A DNA stretch of 64,000 nt from the NCBI GenBank assembly GCA_027625915.1, contig JANTQA010000072.1:3906001-3970000 (forward strand), given 5' to 3'. The position numbers were made by a program, and so were the translations under genes. Position 1 is the first letter of the stretch. Every line of letters starts with the position of its first letter. Below the pieces are notes generated by a model. That model saw only the letters and a list, made by a program, of their open reading frames with translations. It made no database searches and was not told the origin of the DNA. Shown in pieces: positions 1 through 10,000 of the stretch. This DNA comes from Anaeramoeba flamelloides. Lineage: Eukaryota; Metamonada; Anaeramoebidae.

Positions 1-305
1 TTTAAAATAGAGAATTCCAGGTTTTATAGGTATTTCTGAGATGAATTATTATTTAACAGTGTCAAACTATTTATAGATAATTTATATTATTTTATAATAT
101 TACTTTAATATTATTAAACAATTTTATGTTAATTAATTAAATTCTTTTTTTTTTTTTTAATACTTGAAATGCTTTAGTAACTTATTTATTATAAATTTTA
201 TAAGAAACCGCTTTATATTTTTATCTCACAATTTTATCATACCCCTTTCTTGATATTTTTTTTTTTCGAATTTACATAAATAAAAATATATCCTTATTTT
301 AGAAG
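1..305 (+). repeat. Left arm of a long imperfect inverted repeat
   Basis: This stretch reads, in reverse complement, almost continuously as positions 3060-3385. Shared words include CAGGTTTTAT, AACAATTTTATGTTAATTAA and ATATCCTTATTTT (TTGTTTT in the other arm). The match is already in progress at base 1, so the arm probably starts before the window. No coding capacity was found between the arms. It may be the terminal inverted repeat of a non-autonomous element of about 3.4 kb, or simply two inverted copies of one repeat. Confidence 0.6.
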
Positions 306-378
306 CATTCAACTAACTTTTCTTTAAACCCCCCTTTACTCTATTTACGCCTTAAAATAATCATTTTTTTAAAACATA

Positions 379-615
379 TAAGATAAATTTCAAAAATACG
401 TGCGAATTTTTCATCAGAAAAAAATTCGTTTAATTGTTTTTTTTTTTTTTTTTTTTTGAATAATAATTTATTGACTAAAGTGTTCATCGATATTAATCAA
501 TATAGATTTTTCAAATAAAAATATATTGTAATCATTTTTTTTTTTTTGAAAGAGAAATGAAATAAGAAAAAAGTAATAATAAAAAATTTATAACTTAATT
601 TTGAAATTTGGCAAG
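379..615 (+). mobile_element. MITE family B, diverged copy 1
   Basis: This is an older relative of the roughly 225 bp element seen at 28398-28622, 48396-48624 and 48921-49145. It starts AGATAAATTTCAAAAATA and ends near TTTTGAAATTTGGCAAGTA. The interior carries the family landmarks: the GTTTAATTG T-tract, GAATAATAAT, AATATAGATT and the GAAAGNNAAATGAAA block. The ends no longer pair well. Confidence 0.6.
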
Positions 616-3059
616 TAAATATAAAAACCAATAAATAACCTTTTTTATTACTTTTTCATTATTGTGTATTTTTTATTTTATGTAATTTAACAAATCCTTG
701 TATTCATAATAATTATTTTTTTCACTAACAACAATAATTTAGCATTTTTTATTCCAATTTCTAATAAATATTAGTATAATATCTTTAATTTGGAAAATTT
801 TATAAATTAATATCTATTGAAAGTTTATACGTTAAAATCAAAATAACAGTAGATTTTCAATTTATTTATCTCAACGAATTGTAAAAAATTCTCTTACCAA
901 AATAAAAAATTTCATAGTTTTTATTTTTATTATTTAACAAAAAAAGAATATTTATTACACTTTTTTATTAATTTCCAAATGATTTAAATTCCAAAAAATC
1001 ATTTCAAAATTTCCATTTTTATTTATTTATAGTTGACTTATCAACTTTTCTATAATATTTGTTCAAGTGGAGGATTTTTTGCAAAAATAACCCAGAGAAA
1101 TGATTCCGAAAAAAAAAAAAAATAACCAAGTTATGTACTAAAAAGTCACCACGGATAAGTTTAGAGCCATTGATTTATTCATTTGGCCAACTTGTTTTTG
1201 ATGAATAGTTTATGAATTCAATTTTCATCATTTTCTTTTTGATGAGAAAAAAGAAAAAGATCAAAATTGAAAAGAAAAATTTCCTAAATTAAAAAACAAA
1301 AAATAATTTTTATATAGTAAAAATACAATAAATTACGATTTTTAGAAATTAAGAAACCGGTAAAAATATTTTTTATTCAAATGTTACCCCATTCAAATTC
1401 CCGTATATTGAACACAACTGTAATAGAAAAACCCTCAGAAATAAATTGAAATTGAAATAATTTTACTTCTTTATTCAATAATTAAATTAAACCATTAAAA
1501 AGTGAAACAATGTCATTATTTTTTCTTTGAAGTTTGTCTTTTATCTAGTTTTTATCTGATAGCAAGTGTATTTTTTTACAATAATTTTAAATAATGGAAC
1601 AACAAATTAATTAATTTTGACCCCCTTTAATTAAACATAATTCCAATTAAATAGACATATTACTACTTCCCACATTAGAAATTAGATCAATCCCATTTAG
1701 GTTGTATCAAAATCAACAAGAATTAATTAAAAAATAGCACTACAACTAAAAGCATTGTAATTCCTTTAACTTACTGGATACACACTTTCAAAGAAATTTA
1801 AGCGAGTAATCACCATAAAGTCAAAAATATCGACTTTTTATATATTATGAAAGAAGTTTTAAAAAACAACTGTTTTTACTTTGGATGCATCTAATTGCTT
1901 TTTAGCATTTAAATTACTTGTTGAAAATACAATTTATTAATTTTATTTATTTCAACATAAAACTAAATCTCACAATAGAATGTTAAGCCGATTTGCTTAA
2001 ACCACCCTGGGGAATTATAAATGGTTTAAATATTATTCTTATCTGAACATTCTATAGTGGCATTTTATTTATGCTGGAAAAAACTCTAATGAATTATTTT
2101 CAAATAAAGCACTTTAAAGAATCAAAATAAAAATAAAATCACAAAAAATAATCAAGACAGTTTTCAGATCTAAATGAAAAATTTTAAAAAAAAGTTAAAC
2201 TGTTGAATTTTGGTATCAAATTCTTATTTTTATTGTATTTGCTCTAAAATTGAAAATAAATAATATGTACTGAAAAAATAAAAAAAAAATGAAAGAGTAA
2301 TAGATCTTAAAATCTTTCATTTTTCTTTAAACCCTTTTGTCAAATATTTCGAATTTAAACCACTGTTTTGAAAAAATGATTCAGTCAAGCGATTTTTTTA
2401 ACCGAAGAGAATTAAAAACCGAGAATACACTTATGATTTCGATTATCCTGGGTATTTTTATTATTTGGGAAATCTAATAGAATAATAAGTTAGATTTTAA
2501 GGATTAATTCTAAAAATATAATAAGAAGTATTGTTGATGTAAATGTTCAATCAACCCACCAAACAGGTATAAAACCAAAAGAAAAATATATTTTGATCTG
2601 ATCACTGTATTAATTTGTTTCTTTTAGTCAATAGTTTAAAATTGATTGTTTTGTTGAAGATCATTGTATGATAAAATTATAATTTTAATAAATACTAAAT
2701 ATGTTAAAATTACTAGAAAAATTACCAAGCAAGAAACCCTAATTTATTCTTAACACTGGAGGAAGACCAATATCATGTTTTGTATTTTACTCTTATAAAA
2801 ATAGAATCTAGCAATTCCAAATAATTACCTTTTTTACTATAACTGATTAGGAATTGAAATAAAAATGCTAAATTAATCTTTTACATGGAAATGATTAATT
2901 ATTATCAATTCAAATTGTTTTTTAAAATTCATAAAATAACAAATTATAAAAATTGGAAAGTTTATAGACATAATTTTTTTTTGAAATTATTCTGATATAT
3001 TTTTTTAAATTGATTATTTGAAGTTGAGTAAAAAAAAAAAAGTTTTAATAAATTATAGT
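616..3059. other. Gene-free AT-rich stretch
   Basis: No open frame of note, no homology and no tRNA-like fold were seen on either strand. It lies between the arms of the inverted repeat at 1-305 and 3060-3385. Apart from homopolymer runs, the only structure noticed is the nested hairpin at 1977-2057. Confidence 0.5.
1977..2057. repeat. Nested two-stem hairpin
   Basis: An outer stem pairs ATAGAATGTT with AACATTCTAT, and an inner stem pairs TTAAACCA with TGGTTTAA. The loop contains a short GC-rich word (CACCCTGGGG) that is unusual for this region. It could be a decayed MITE or a small structured RNA; nothing in the sequence decides between them. Confidence 0.35.
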
Positions 3060-3385
3060 TTAATACCCCCAAAACAAGGATATTTTTATATTTATCATAA
3101 TTCAAAAGAATTATCTAAAAAATTATATTTTATATACATAAGATAAAAACAAAAAGCGGGTTATTATATTTTTAATAATGGATAATCTACTCAAACATAA
3201 CCTGTAAATGAAAAAAAAAAAAAAAAGAATTTAATTAATTAACATAAAATTGTTTAATAATATTAAAAGAATATTATAAAAATTGATGAATTATGATTGA
3301 GATATTTAGCATTATTAAATAAAAATTAATCTAAGAAATACTAATAAAACCTGAAATTATCTTTTCTAAAATAGAACATTGAAAA
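3060..3385 (-). repeat. Right arm of the long inverted repeat
   Basis: Reverse complement of 1-305 with frequent substitutions and small gaps. The arms stay alignable for about 300 bases and pairing fades inside 3060. See the left-arm entry. Confidence 0.6.
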
Positions 3386-4729
3386 AACATAATTATTATT
3401 TAAATTTTATTTTGAGATCTCTCGAATATTTAGATTTTGAGAATATTTGCCTACCAGGCTATTATCAAATAAGTACTAAGTATTATATAAATATAATCTG
3501 AAAATATAAAGTCAAAAGGTTTAGTCTTATATCTCAAAATACAATCTCTTTAAAAAAATTAAATATTGCCCCCATTATTTTATTATTTTTTTTAAGAATA
3601 TTTTATCTCAAATTTTAATTGTTGATATTAGTAAAATTAAGTTTTGGATTTTTTTTTTAATTTTTTTGGGAATCTAGAACTTAAGAGTACTAATATATAT
3701 TTTAATAAACTATCAGATATTTCAAATACACTGTTTTGTTTGGCGTCATTAATCGCATGGGGAACAAAAAAATTTTCAATAAATCAAATTTTTTGAAATT
3801 TTTTATAACAAACTATTTACCGAGAATTTGAAAGGTACCTTAAATGTAATTTTTTTGTACCTTAATTTTTGTTCAAGGTTTATGTATTAAAAGTGGAATT
3901 GGCTGTATAAAGTATTTTGATTTATTTTTTTTAGAAATTAAACAATATTTCAAAAATTGCAACTTACCTGTAATAATAAATTGATAAATAATATTTATTC
4001 TTTAGTATTCAAAAACAACTAATAATTAGATCTGATTTAAAATTCACTTGTAAATCATACCAAAGATATAAAAACCCGATTTTTTAAAAATTAAAAAAAA
4101 ATAAAACCAAAAATTAAAAAAAAGTGAATTATGTTGTTTTAAATGAACATTACAGACTTTTTATTACTGAAACTTTCACAAATACAAAGGTCAAAATAAA
4201 TAATTAGGCTAATAATTAAATTCATTTTAAAAGACCTTATACATTCTCAAATTTTTTAATTTTTATTTGTATTTTCAAAGATATTGTTGTTTTTTCTTGA
4301 TCTCACTTAAAAAAATGATTTTATAAAAAAAAAGAAAAAAAAAAAAAAAAAAGAAAAGAAAAAAACAAATGAAAAAGAAAAAAGAAAAAATAAAACAAAA
4401 TTTTTAAAAAAAAAACAAAGAAAAGCAAAAGAATCAACAAAAGAAAAAGAAAAAATTTATAAAAAAGAAGCAAATCAAAATTTTGACTAAATTGAAAAAT
4501 ATTTTTTGATAAGTATATGGGATAAAATCTTTCCGAACCCACTTCCAATAATATAATAAAGCGAGTCAAAAATTTTCAACAAATAACTTATTTCATATTA
4601 TTTAAATGTTATTTTAACAATCAAAGATGATTAAATAAAAATATAAATCTTCATTTATCAAAATTAGAACTTTTACAAATATATTAAATCGATGCTAATA
4701 TACACTAAAATAATAAATCTGAATATAAT
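3386..4729. other. Gene-free stretch with a MITE arm and a purine tract
   Basis: No supportable gene. It contains a diverged single arm of MITE family A near 3829-3907. Near 3660-3720 there is a segment resembling the reverse complement of a short reverse-transcriptase-like patch at about 24600-24665. An A-rich tract with scattered G and C runs from 4325 to about 4470; its long opposite-strand frame is low-complexity Phe/Leu and is not credible as protein. Confidence 0.5.
3829..3907 (-). repeat. Diverged arm of MITE family A
   Basis: It matches the right arm of the intact hairpin at 21857-22051, with the order GTACCTTAA, a T-tract, GTACCTTAA, GTTCAAGG, TTAAAAGTGGAATTGGCTG and then TA. The intact copy has GTGCCTTAA and GTGAAACTGACTG at the same places. 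No clear second arm was found, so this is a partial or strongly decayed copy. Confidence 0.5.
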
Positions 4730-5010
4730 ATATTCAAAAAAAAGAATAATGTAAAAAATATCTTCATTGAAATTAATATTACAAAAAAATTAATTATTTC
4801 ATTTGATATTGTGAAAGAAATAAATTTATCTGAATCAAATAGAAAAAAAATTCAGATACGTAACTTTAAGATAAAGTCATCTTTAGAAAAAAATATACAG
4901 AAAATCTTCAAGTATTTTTTGTATTCAATTTTACATTATTTTTTTCTTTATTTCCTTCAGTTTTATCACCATTAGAGATTTTAAGAAAAATTAACTAACC
5001 AGAAAAATAA
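4730..5010 (+). mobile_element. LINE 3'-end relic, forward copy
   Basis: This segment is an inverted, more decayed copy of the LINE fragment at 5354-6015. It shares the run that reads roughly YCERNKFI before stops appear, plus the AAATTTATCTGAATCAAATAG word. By analogy with that copy it comes from the Cys/His knuckle region after a non-LTR reverse transcriptase. Several stops and frame changes make it non-functional. Confidence 0.5.
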
Positions 5011-5160
5011 ATTTCATAATTATGATTAATTACATTAAAATTTAAAATATATTTTATTTTTATTTATAGAAAGGAGTAATTAAAGAAAAATCATCAAATA
5101 AAAAAAGAGTAGAAGAAAAATAATTAAAATATATATAAAAAATAAATTTATCATTTTCAT

Positions 5161-5300
5161 GACCAATTAGAAACTATCCACGTCCTGGACAGGAGGAGCA
5201 AAAACCCGATAGAAAGATTATCGATTATGGATAAAAATTCCACATTCCGTGATTAATAATTGGTATTCCACTACTCTGAGAGTGGGGCACGGGGTGCCCG
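5161..5300. other. GC-richer island with three consecutive hairpins
   Basis: In a very AT-rich setting this island has three short perfect stems in a row: CGATA/TATCG at 5207-5223, CCACT/AGTGG at 5268-5285 and GGGCAC/GTGCCC with a GGG loop at 5285-5299. It lies between two inverted LINE 3'-end relics. It could be a LINE 3' tail structure, a small non-coding RNA or chance. No tRNA, snRNA or 5S signature is present. Confidence 0.4.
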
Positions 5301-5353
5301 AATTTATATATTTTTTATTATTTAAAAAATTTTTTGTTTTCACTTTATTTATA

Positions 5354-6015
5354 TTATTTTTTCTTTATTACCTTAAGTTTTCTAACCATAAGAGCTTTGA
5401 TAAAAAATTCCTGACAAGCGCAGTAAATTCCATAATTTTGATTAGTCATATTGAAGAGTTTCTGTGTATTTTTTCTAAGAATAACTTTTTCATATAATTT
5501 CTTATCTAAGAATTTTTGATAATTTTTTTTTCCATTTGATTCTGATAAATTTATACCTTTCACAATACCAAATGAAGTGATTTATATTTTCATAATAATG
5601 AGTACAATAATCGCATTTTTTACATTTTTCTTTTTGTATATATGTGTTATATTCAGATTTATTTTTTTAAAACAAATGAGTATCTATTTAATCCATTTGT
5701 AAAGGATCTAAATTTGAGAAATGTTGTACTTGATTTATATTTCGATTGTTTTTAATTTTAAAATTAAATTTTTGATTTTTGATAATTTTGTAGTATTCTT
5801 TTATTTTCCAACTTAGATTGTTTTTCAAATTATTTAGATATACATTTTTTATCTTTTTTTTTAAAACATTAAATGACTCTCTTTTCCAAATATTTATTTC
5901 TTTATTGGGTTTATAATCAAATTTAATAAGTTTTATAAGTTCTTTATATTCTGTTTTTTGAAGTTTTTGAGTAAATTTCCATTTTTGTAAGTTTACAATA
6001 GTTAAAATATTAAAT
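5354..6015 (-). mobile_element. LINE (non-LTR retrotransposon) 3' fragment
   Basis: Read on the minus strand, an open segment of about 109 codons (to a TAA at 5689-5691) is followed in another frame, near 5640-5550, by a typical C-terminal reverse-transcriptase knuckle: KCKKCDYC, then NINHFIWYCERYKF (pattern C-x2-C ... H-x4-C). This Cys/His signature followed by CxxY is common downstream of the RT domain in LINEs. The frame is broken several times. The upstream RT catalytic core is absent, as expected for a 5'-truncated copy. Confidence 0.55.
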
Positions 6016-6057
6016 ATATATATATATATATATATAAATATATATAAATTCAGGTAT

Positions 6058-6475
6058 TTAACACTTCACTCTGAGAGTTAGTGTTTAGATTTTTTTAAAT
6101 TTAAAAGAATTGTCTAAAATCTTTAATTTTGCTTCATTCCTTTGGATTGAAAAAAAAAACCAAACGACAATGAAATACCAATTATTAATCAGATATCTTG
6201 TAATTTTTATTTACTAATGATAATCATTTTATTGGGGTTTTGCATCTTCTGTGAATTCTGGGGAAGTGTCATTAAGGACCTAGAATGTTGTTATGTAAAG
6301 TATCAGGCTTTTTTTAATTTCAAAAATAAAAAGAAAATTTCATAAATTTTTTTTTAATTTCTTATTTTAAAAAAAAAAACTAACAGCAGTTTTCCAGAAT
6401 TTGAAATAATTTTGAAAAAAAAAAAAAAAAAAAAAAGATTTTGCTCAATATTTCAAATTCTGGAAAAGCCAACAA
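6058..6475. repeat. Modular palindromic repeat, locus 1
   Basis: It opens with a hairpin, AACACT ... AGTGTT around CTCTGAGAG, that echoes the island at 5266-5300. It then carries the palindromic modules of the family also found near 22.5, 27.3, 41.4, 50.2 and 60.9 kb. One module is TTCCAGAATTTGAAAT ... ATTTCAAATTCTGGAA around an A-tract (6402-6465). Another is a TTTTTTTAATTTC / AAATTAAAAAAA type palindrome near 6307-6380. This locus is among the more decayed. Confidence 0.5.
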
Positions 6476-7055
6476 TAGTGGATATGTTTTTAACTCCGCC
6501 ATACAAATAATATTATTATTTTTATATAGATATTTTTATTATTTTTCTTCTCTTTTTTATTTGATAAAATTTTTATTAATTACTCCTTTCTCAAAATAAA
6601 TAAAAAAATAAATAGATAAATAAAAATATAAATATTTTGAATGAATAATTAAATAATTTATTTTGTAAAAAGCTGTGAACAAAAACAAATTTTTGAAATA
6701 ATAATCTCAAAAAAATGAGAATTTTAAGAAAAAAAATTTTTTGCCAAAAACCTATTTATGTTTCTATATATGAATGTAAACTTGATCTGTAAGACCCAAG
6801 AGAATTAATATGTTATTTTCATCAATAATTGTTTGATCAAGTTTGCTGTAGAATCAAATGATTATTATGTATAACTATTTAATTTCTAATATATTATATC
6901 TACAATATATTGAAAAATAATAAACCAATAATTTGTTATTTATTTGTTAAAGTATACAATTTTTTAAAATCAAAAAAAAAAAATTAATAACAAAAAAAAA
7001 TCAAAAAAAAATGAAAAAATATAATTTTATATATTTCCGTTATCAATTTAATTTA

Positions 7056-10000
7056 TTAAAAACCCATTTCCCGAACTAAATCTTTATAAGTGCCAGTTTG
7101 ATTATTATTCTGATTATTATTCTGATTCTGATTGTTATTAATTATAATTTTTGGTATGGGCAAATTTAAAATTGATAAAATTTTATTTCTATTTTTTATT
7201 GTTTCCTCTAAGGATATTAGATCCCAATCGATATCTGATAAAATTTCAGAAATTTCTTCTTGTGCATCTTCATTTAATTCCACTGTATCTAAAACCAACA
7301 ATTCTTCAGTTAAAAGACTGATATAAAAATGTTCAGCAGCGGATTTTCGAACAACTGGGTATTTATTTGACAAAATTAAACATAGGTATTTAATTAGCTC
7401 GATTTGTAATTGTTTTCCAAAGCCAAACAAATTACAGAGAGAAGAAATTGCACCATAATATTTTGAAATTTTAGTAGATGAATTTAATTCCATTTTAACA
7501 ATTGAAAAATAATCATTAGCAAATTTTCTGCCTGATTGTAATTCTTTTAAGGGGTCGAAGCAATTAGAAGAAAGAATTTTCTCCATTGTATTGAACAAAG
7601 GAACTATTACTCTATCAATTTTTTTAAATCTCTGTGCTAACTTGATGATAGAATTGCATACCTGATCCAATAGTTTAATATTTTTTTGATTTTCTTTTAA
7701 AAAATTAATCAAACTTTCAGATGAATTTAAGGCCACCGATTGAGACAACCCCCCAGAACTCAAAACAAATCCTTCAATCAAACAATTTTGAAATTGTGGG
7801 TAAAAAAAAAGTTTGGAAAATAAGGGGAAGCTGATTTCTTCTTTTGAAAAATTTATTTCTTTATAATTAGAAAAATAATTATTTGCAATAATCTTTAAAT
7901 CTGTATGGTAGTTTTGAAGTTTTTCATTATGTATTATTTTTGAAAAAAGAGTTCCTCCCAAATTTCGAACATTATCTATTCGGCCTACAGACTGGATTAT
8001 CATTTGTCTTAAAGTCAATAATAATTTTGTTTCAGTGATCAACAAATATTCTTTTTTAGGATCAACCTTGAGAAATAGATTTAATAATTTTTTTAATCCT
8101 TTTATTCCTTCTTTTCTTACCCATGAACCAACATCACCCCGTTTATCAACAGTATAGTCCCGAGTTGAAAAAATTAATGAATTGAATATTAATGAAACTA
8201 AATTAACTCTATTAGTATTATTTACTTTTTTCTTTGTATTAACTTTTTTATTGATTTTTTTTTTGATTATTTTTTTTTCTTCAATTTTTTCCTTTTCTAT
8301 TTCCTTCTCATTTTCATTTTTATTTTCATTTTTATTTTTATTTTCATTTTCATTTTCATTTTGATTTTGATTTTCTTTGATCTTGTTTTTCTTTTCATTT
8401 TCTTTATTTATAATAGGTTTTTTATTTTCTCCTTTTTGAATCTTTTTATCATTATTTTCATCATTTTTTTCTTTTATTATTATTTTTTTTCCCCTTCCTC
8501 TTCCTTTCCCCTTCACGTTTCCCTTCTTTCCCTTTTTTTGAATAACTTTTTTTTTTTGATTTAATTTACGTTTTCTTATTAAAATTGGCTTTATTTGCGT
8601 TTTCTTTAAAATTCGTATCAGTGATATTATACAATCACGCCTAACCTCGGGACATTTGATAGGAACAAATCCTTTATTAAATTTGCTGGATTTCACTAAT
8701 TTAATTTTGTGTCCAAAATTATTTTTACCTTTTCTTTCACAAATATTTAAAAGTATCACTTTTAATATTTTTAAAAAATGCTTTTCTAATAACTGTGATG
8801 GGAAATAAGATAACGACAATACAGAAGCTTTACGAAGATTTCTATTATTGGAATTAAATATTGATTTTAAATAGTTGAAAACGAGTGTTTCAACCCATTT
8901 AAAAGACTCCTCCTGAAAATAAAATTGGTTAAAAAATGGTATGCATTTAATCATTCCTTCTTGAACTGGGATAGAGGATAATGGCAAATTAGATTCTAAA
9001 AATACTTGGAAAATTTTGATTTCTTCCAAGTTAAATTGTAGTTTTGCAATGCCCAATCCTTTTAGCACTTCACACAATGCCACTCTCATCACTTCACCAC
9101 CCTTTCCTTTCAATAACCTTGATTTCATTGCTTTTGAAAAATATTCGACAATATTTTTTTTAAATTCTTTAATTTTTTCATTTTCGTTAATATTAATAAG
9201 TTTAGAAAGTGCTATAATAACATTGGAAATTCCAAAAAGACACCCATCCCGAATTCTCAATTCACGTGCAGAATTTAACTTTTCAAAAAGAAAATCAAGT
9301 ATTTTTTCTAAAAAATAATTTGGTGCAAATTTTACAAATTTATTTAAAGTTTCCGCACTTAAAATACGGATATTCGAATCAAATTAAATAATTTTGTTTG
9401 GTATAAATGATCAATAAGCGGTAATAAATATTCTTTAAATTGCCCAATATATACACTAACCTCTAAATACGAATTCCTAATATTAGATAATGTAAAATAA
9501 TCAGCTTTTGTTAAAATTTCAATTCCATGGGGGAAATACACCTATTAGTTGTTGTAATGGTGGTTTTATTATTTTTTTATTGTTTATTTGATATTAATTA
9601 TTAATAATAATTTATGAATTAATTATAATTTGTATATATTATTTATAACTAATTTTGTTGTTAAAAAAAAAAAAAGAAACAGCAAAAACTTTTAGAATAA
9701 TATTATAAAATTACAATGTATGCATTTTTTATTATTTTCTATTATTGCTTCAATATAATATTAAAAAAAATCGAATGTTGATAATCTATTATATTTAGTA
9801 TGTTTTTTTTTTTTTTTACGAATTATTTTTTTTTTACTTGTAAATTTTTTTGTAAATAATAGAAACTAAACTAAACTATATTCTAAAAATTTGGACACAG
9901 TTTAAACAGTGGAAAGAATAGCAATACTACACTTTAAATTCAATTTGGAAAGAATTTTGATTTTATAAACTATTTCATTTTTTGTCTTTTTTGTTTTGTT

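Noticed and set aside
4321-4569. 82-codon minus-strand frame, Phe/Leu-rich
   Set aside because: It is the translation of an A-rich purine tract on the other strand; low complexity with no homology.
5161-5300. tRNA or 5S-like gene
   Set aside because: The hairpins do not form a cloverleaf, and no A/B box or GTTCGA-type T-arm sequence is present.
8182-8564. Two plus-strand frames of 60-67 codons rich in Phe and Ser
   Set aside because: They lie opposite the Lys/Glu/Asn-rich insert of TBCD and are its antisense shadow.
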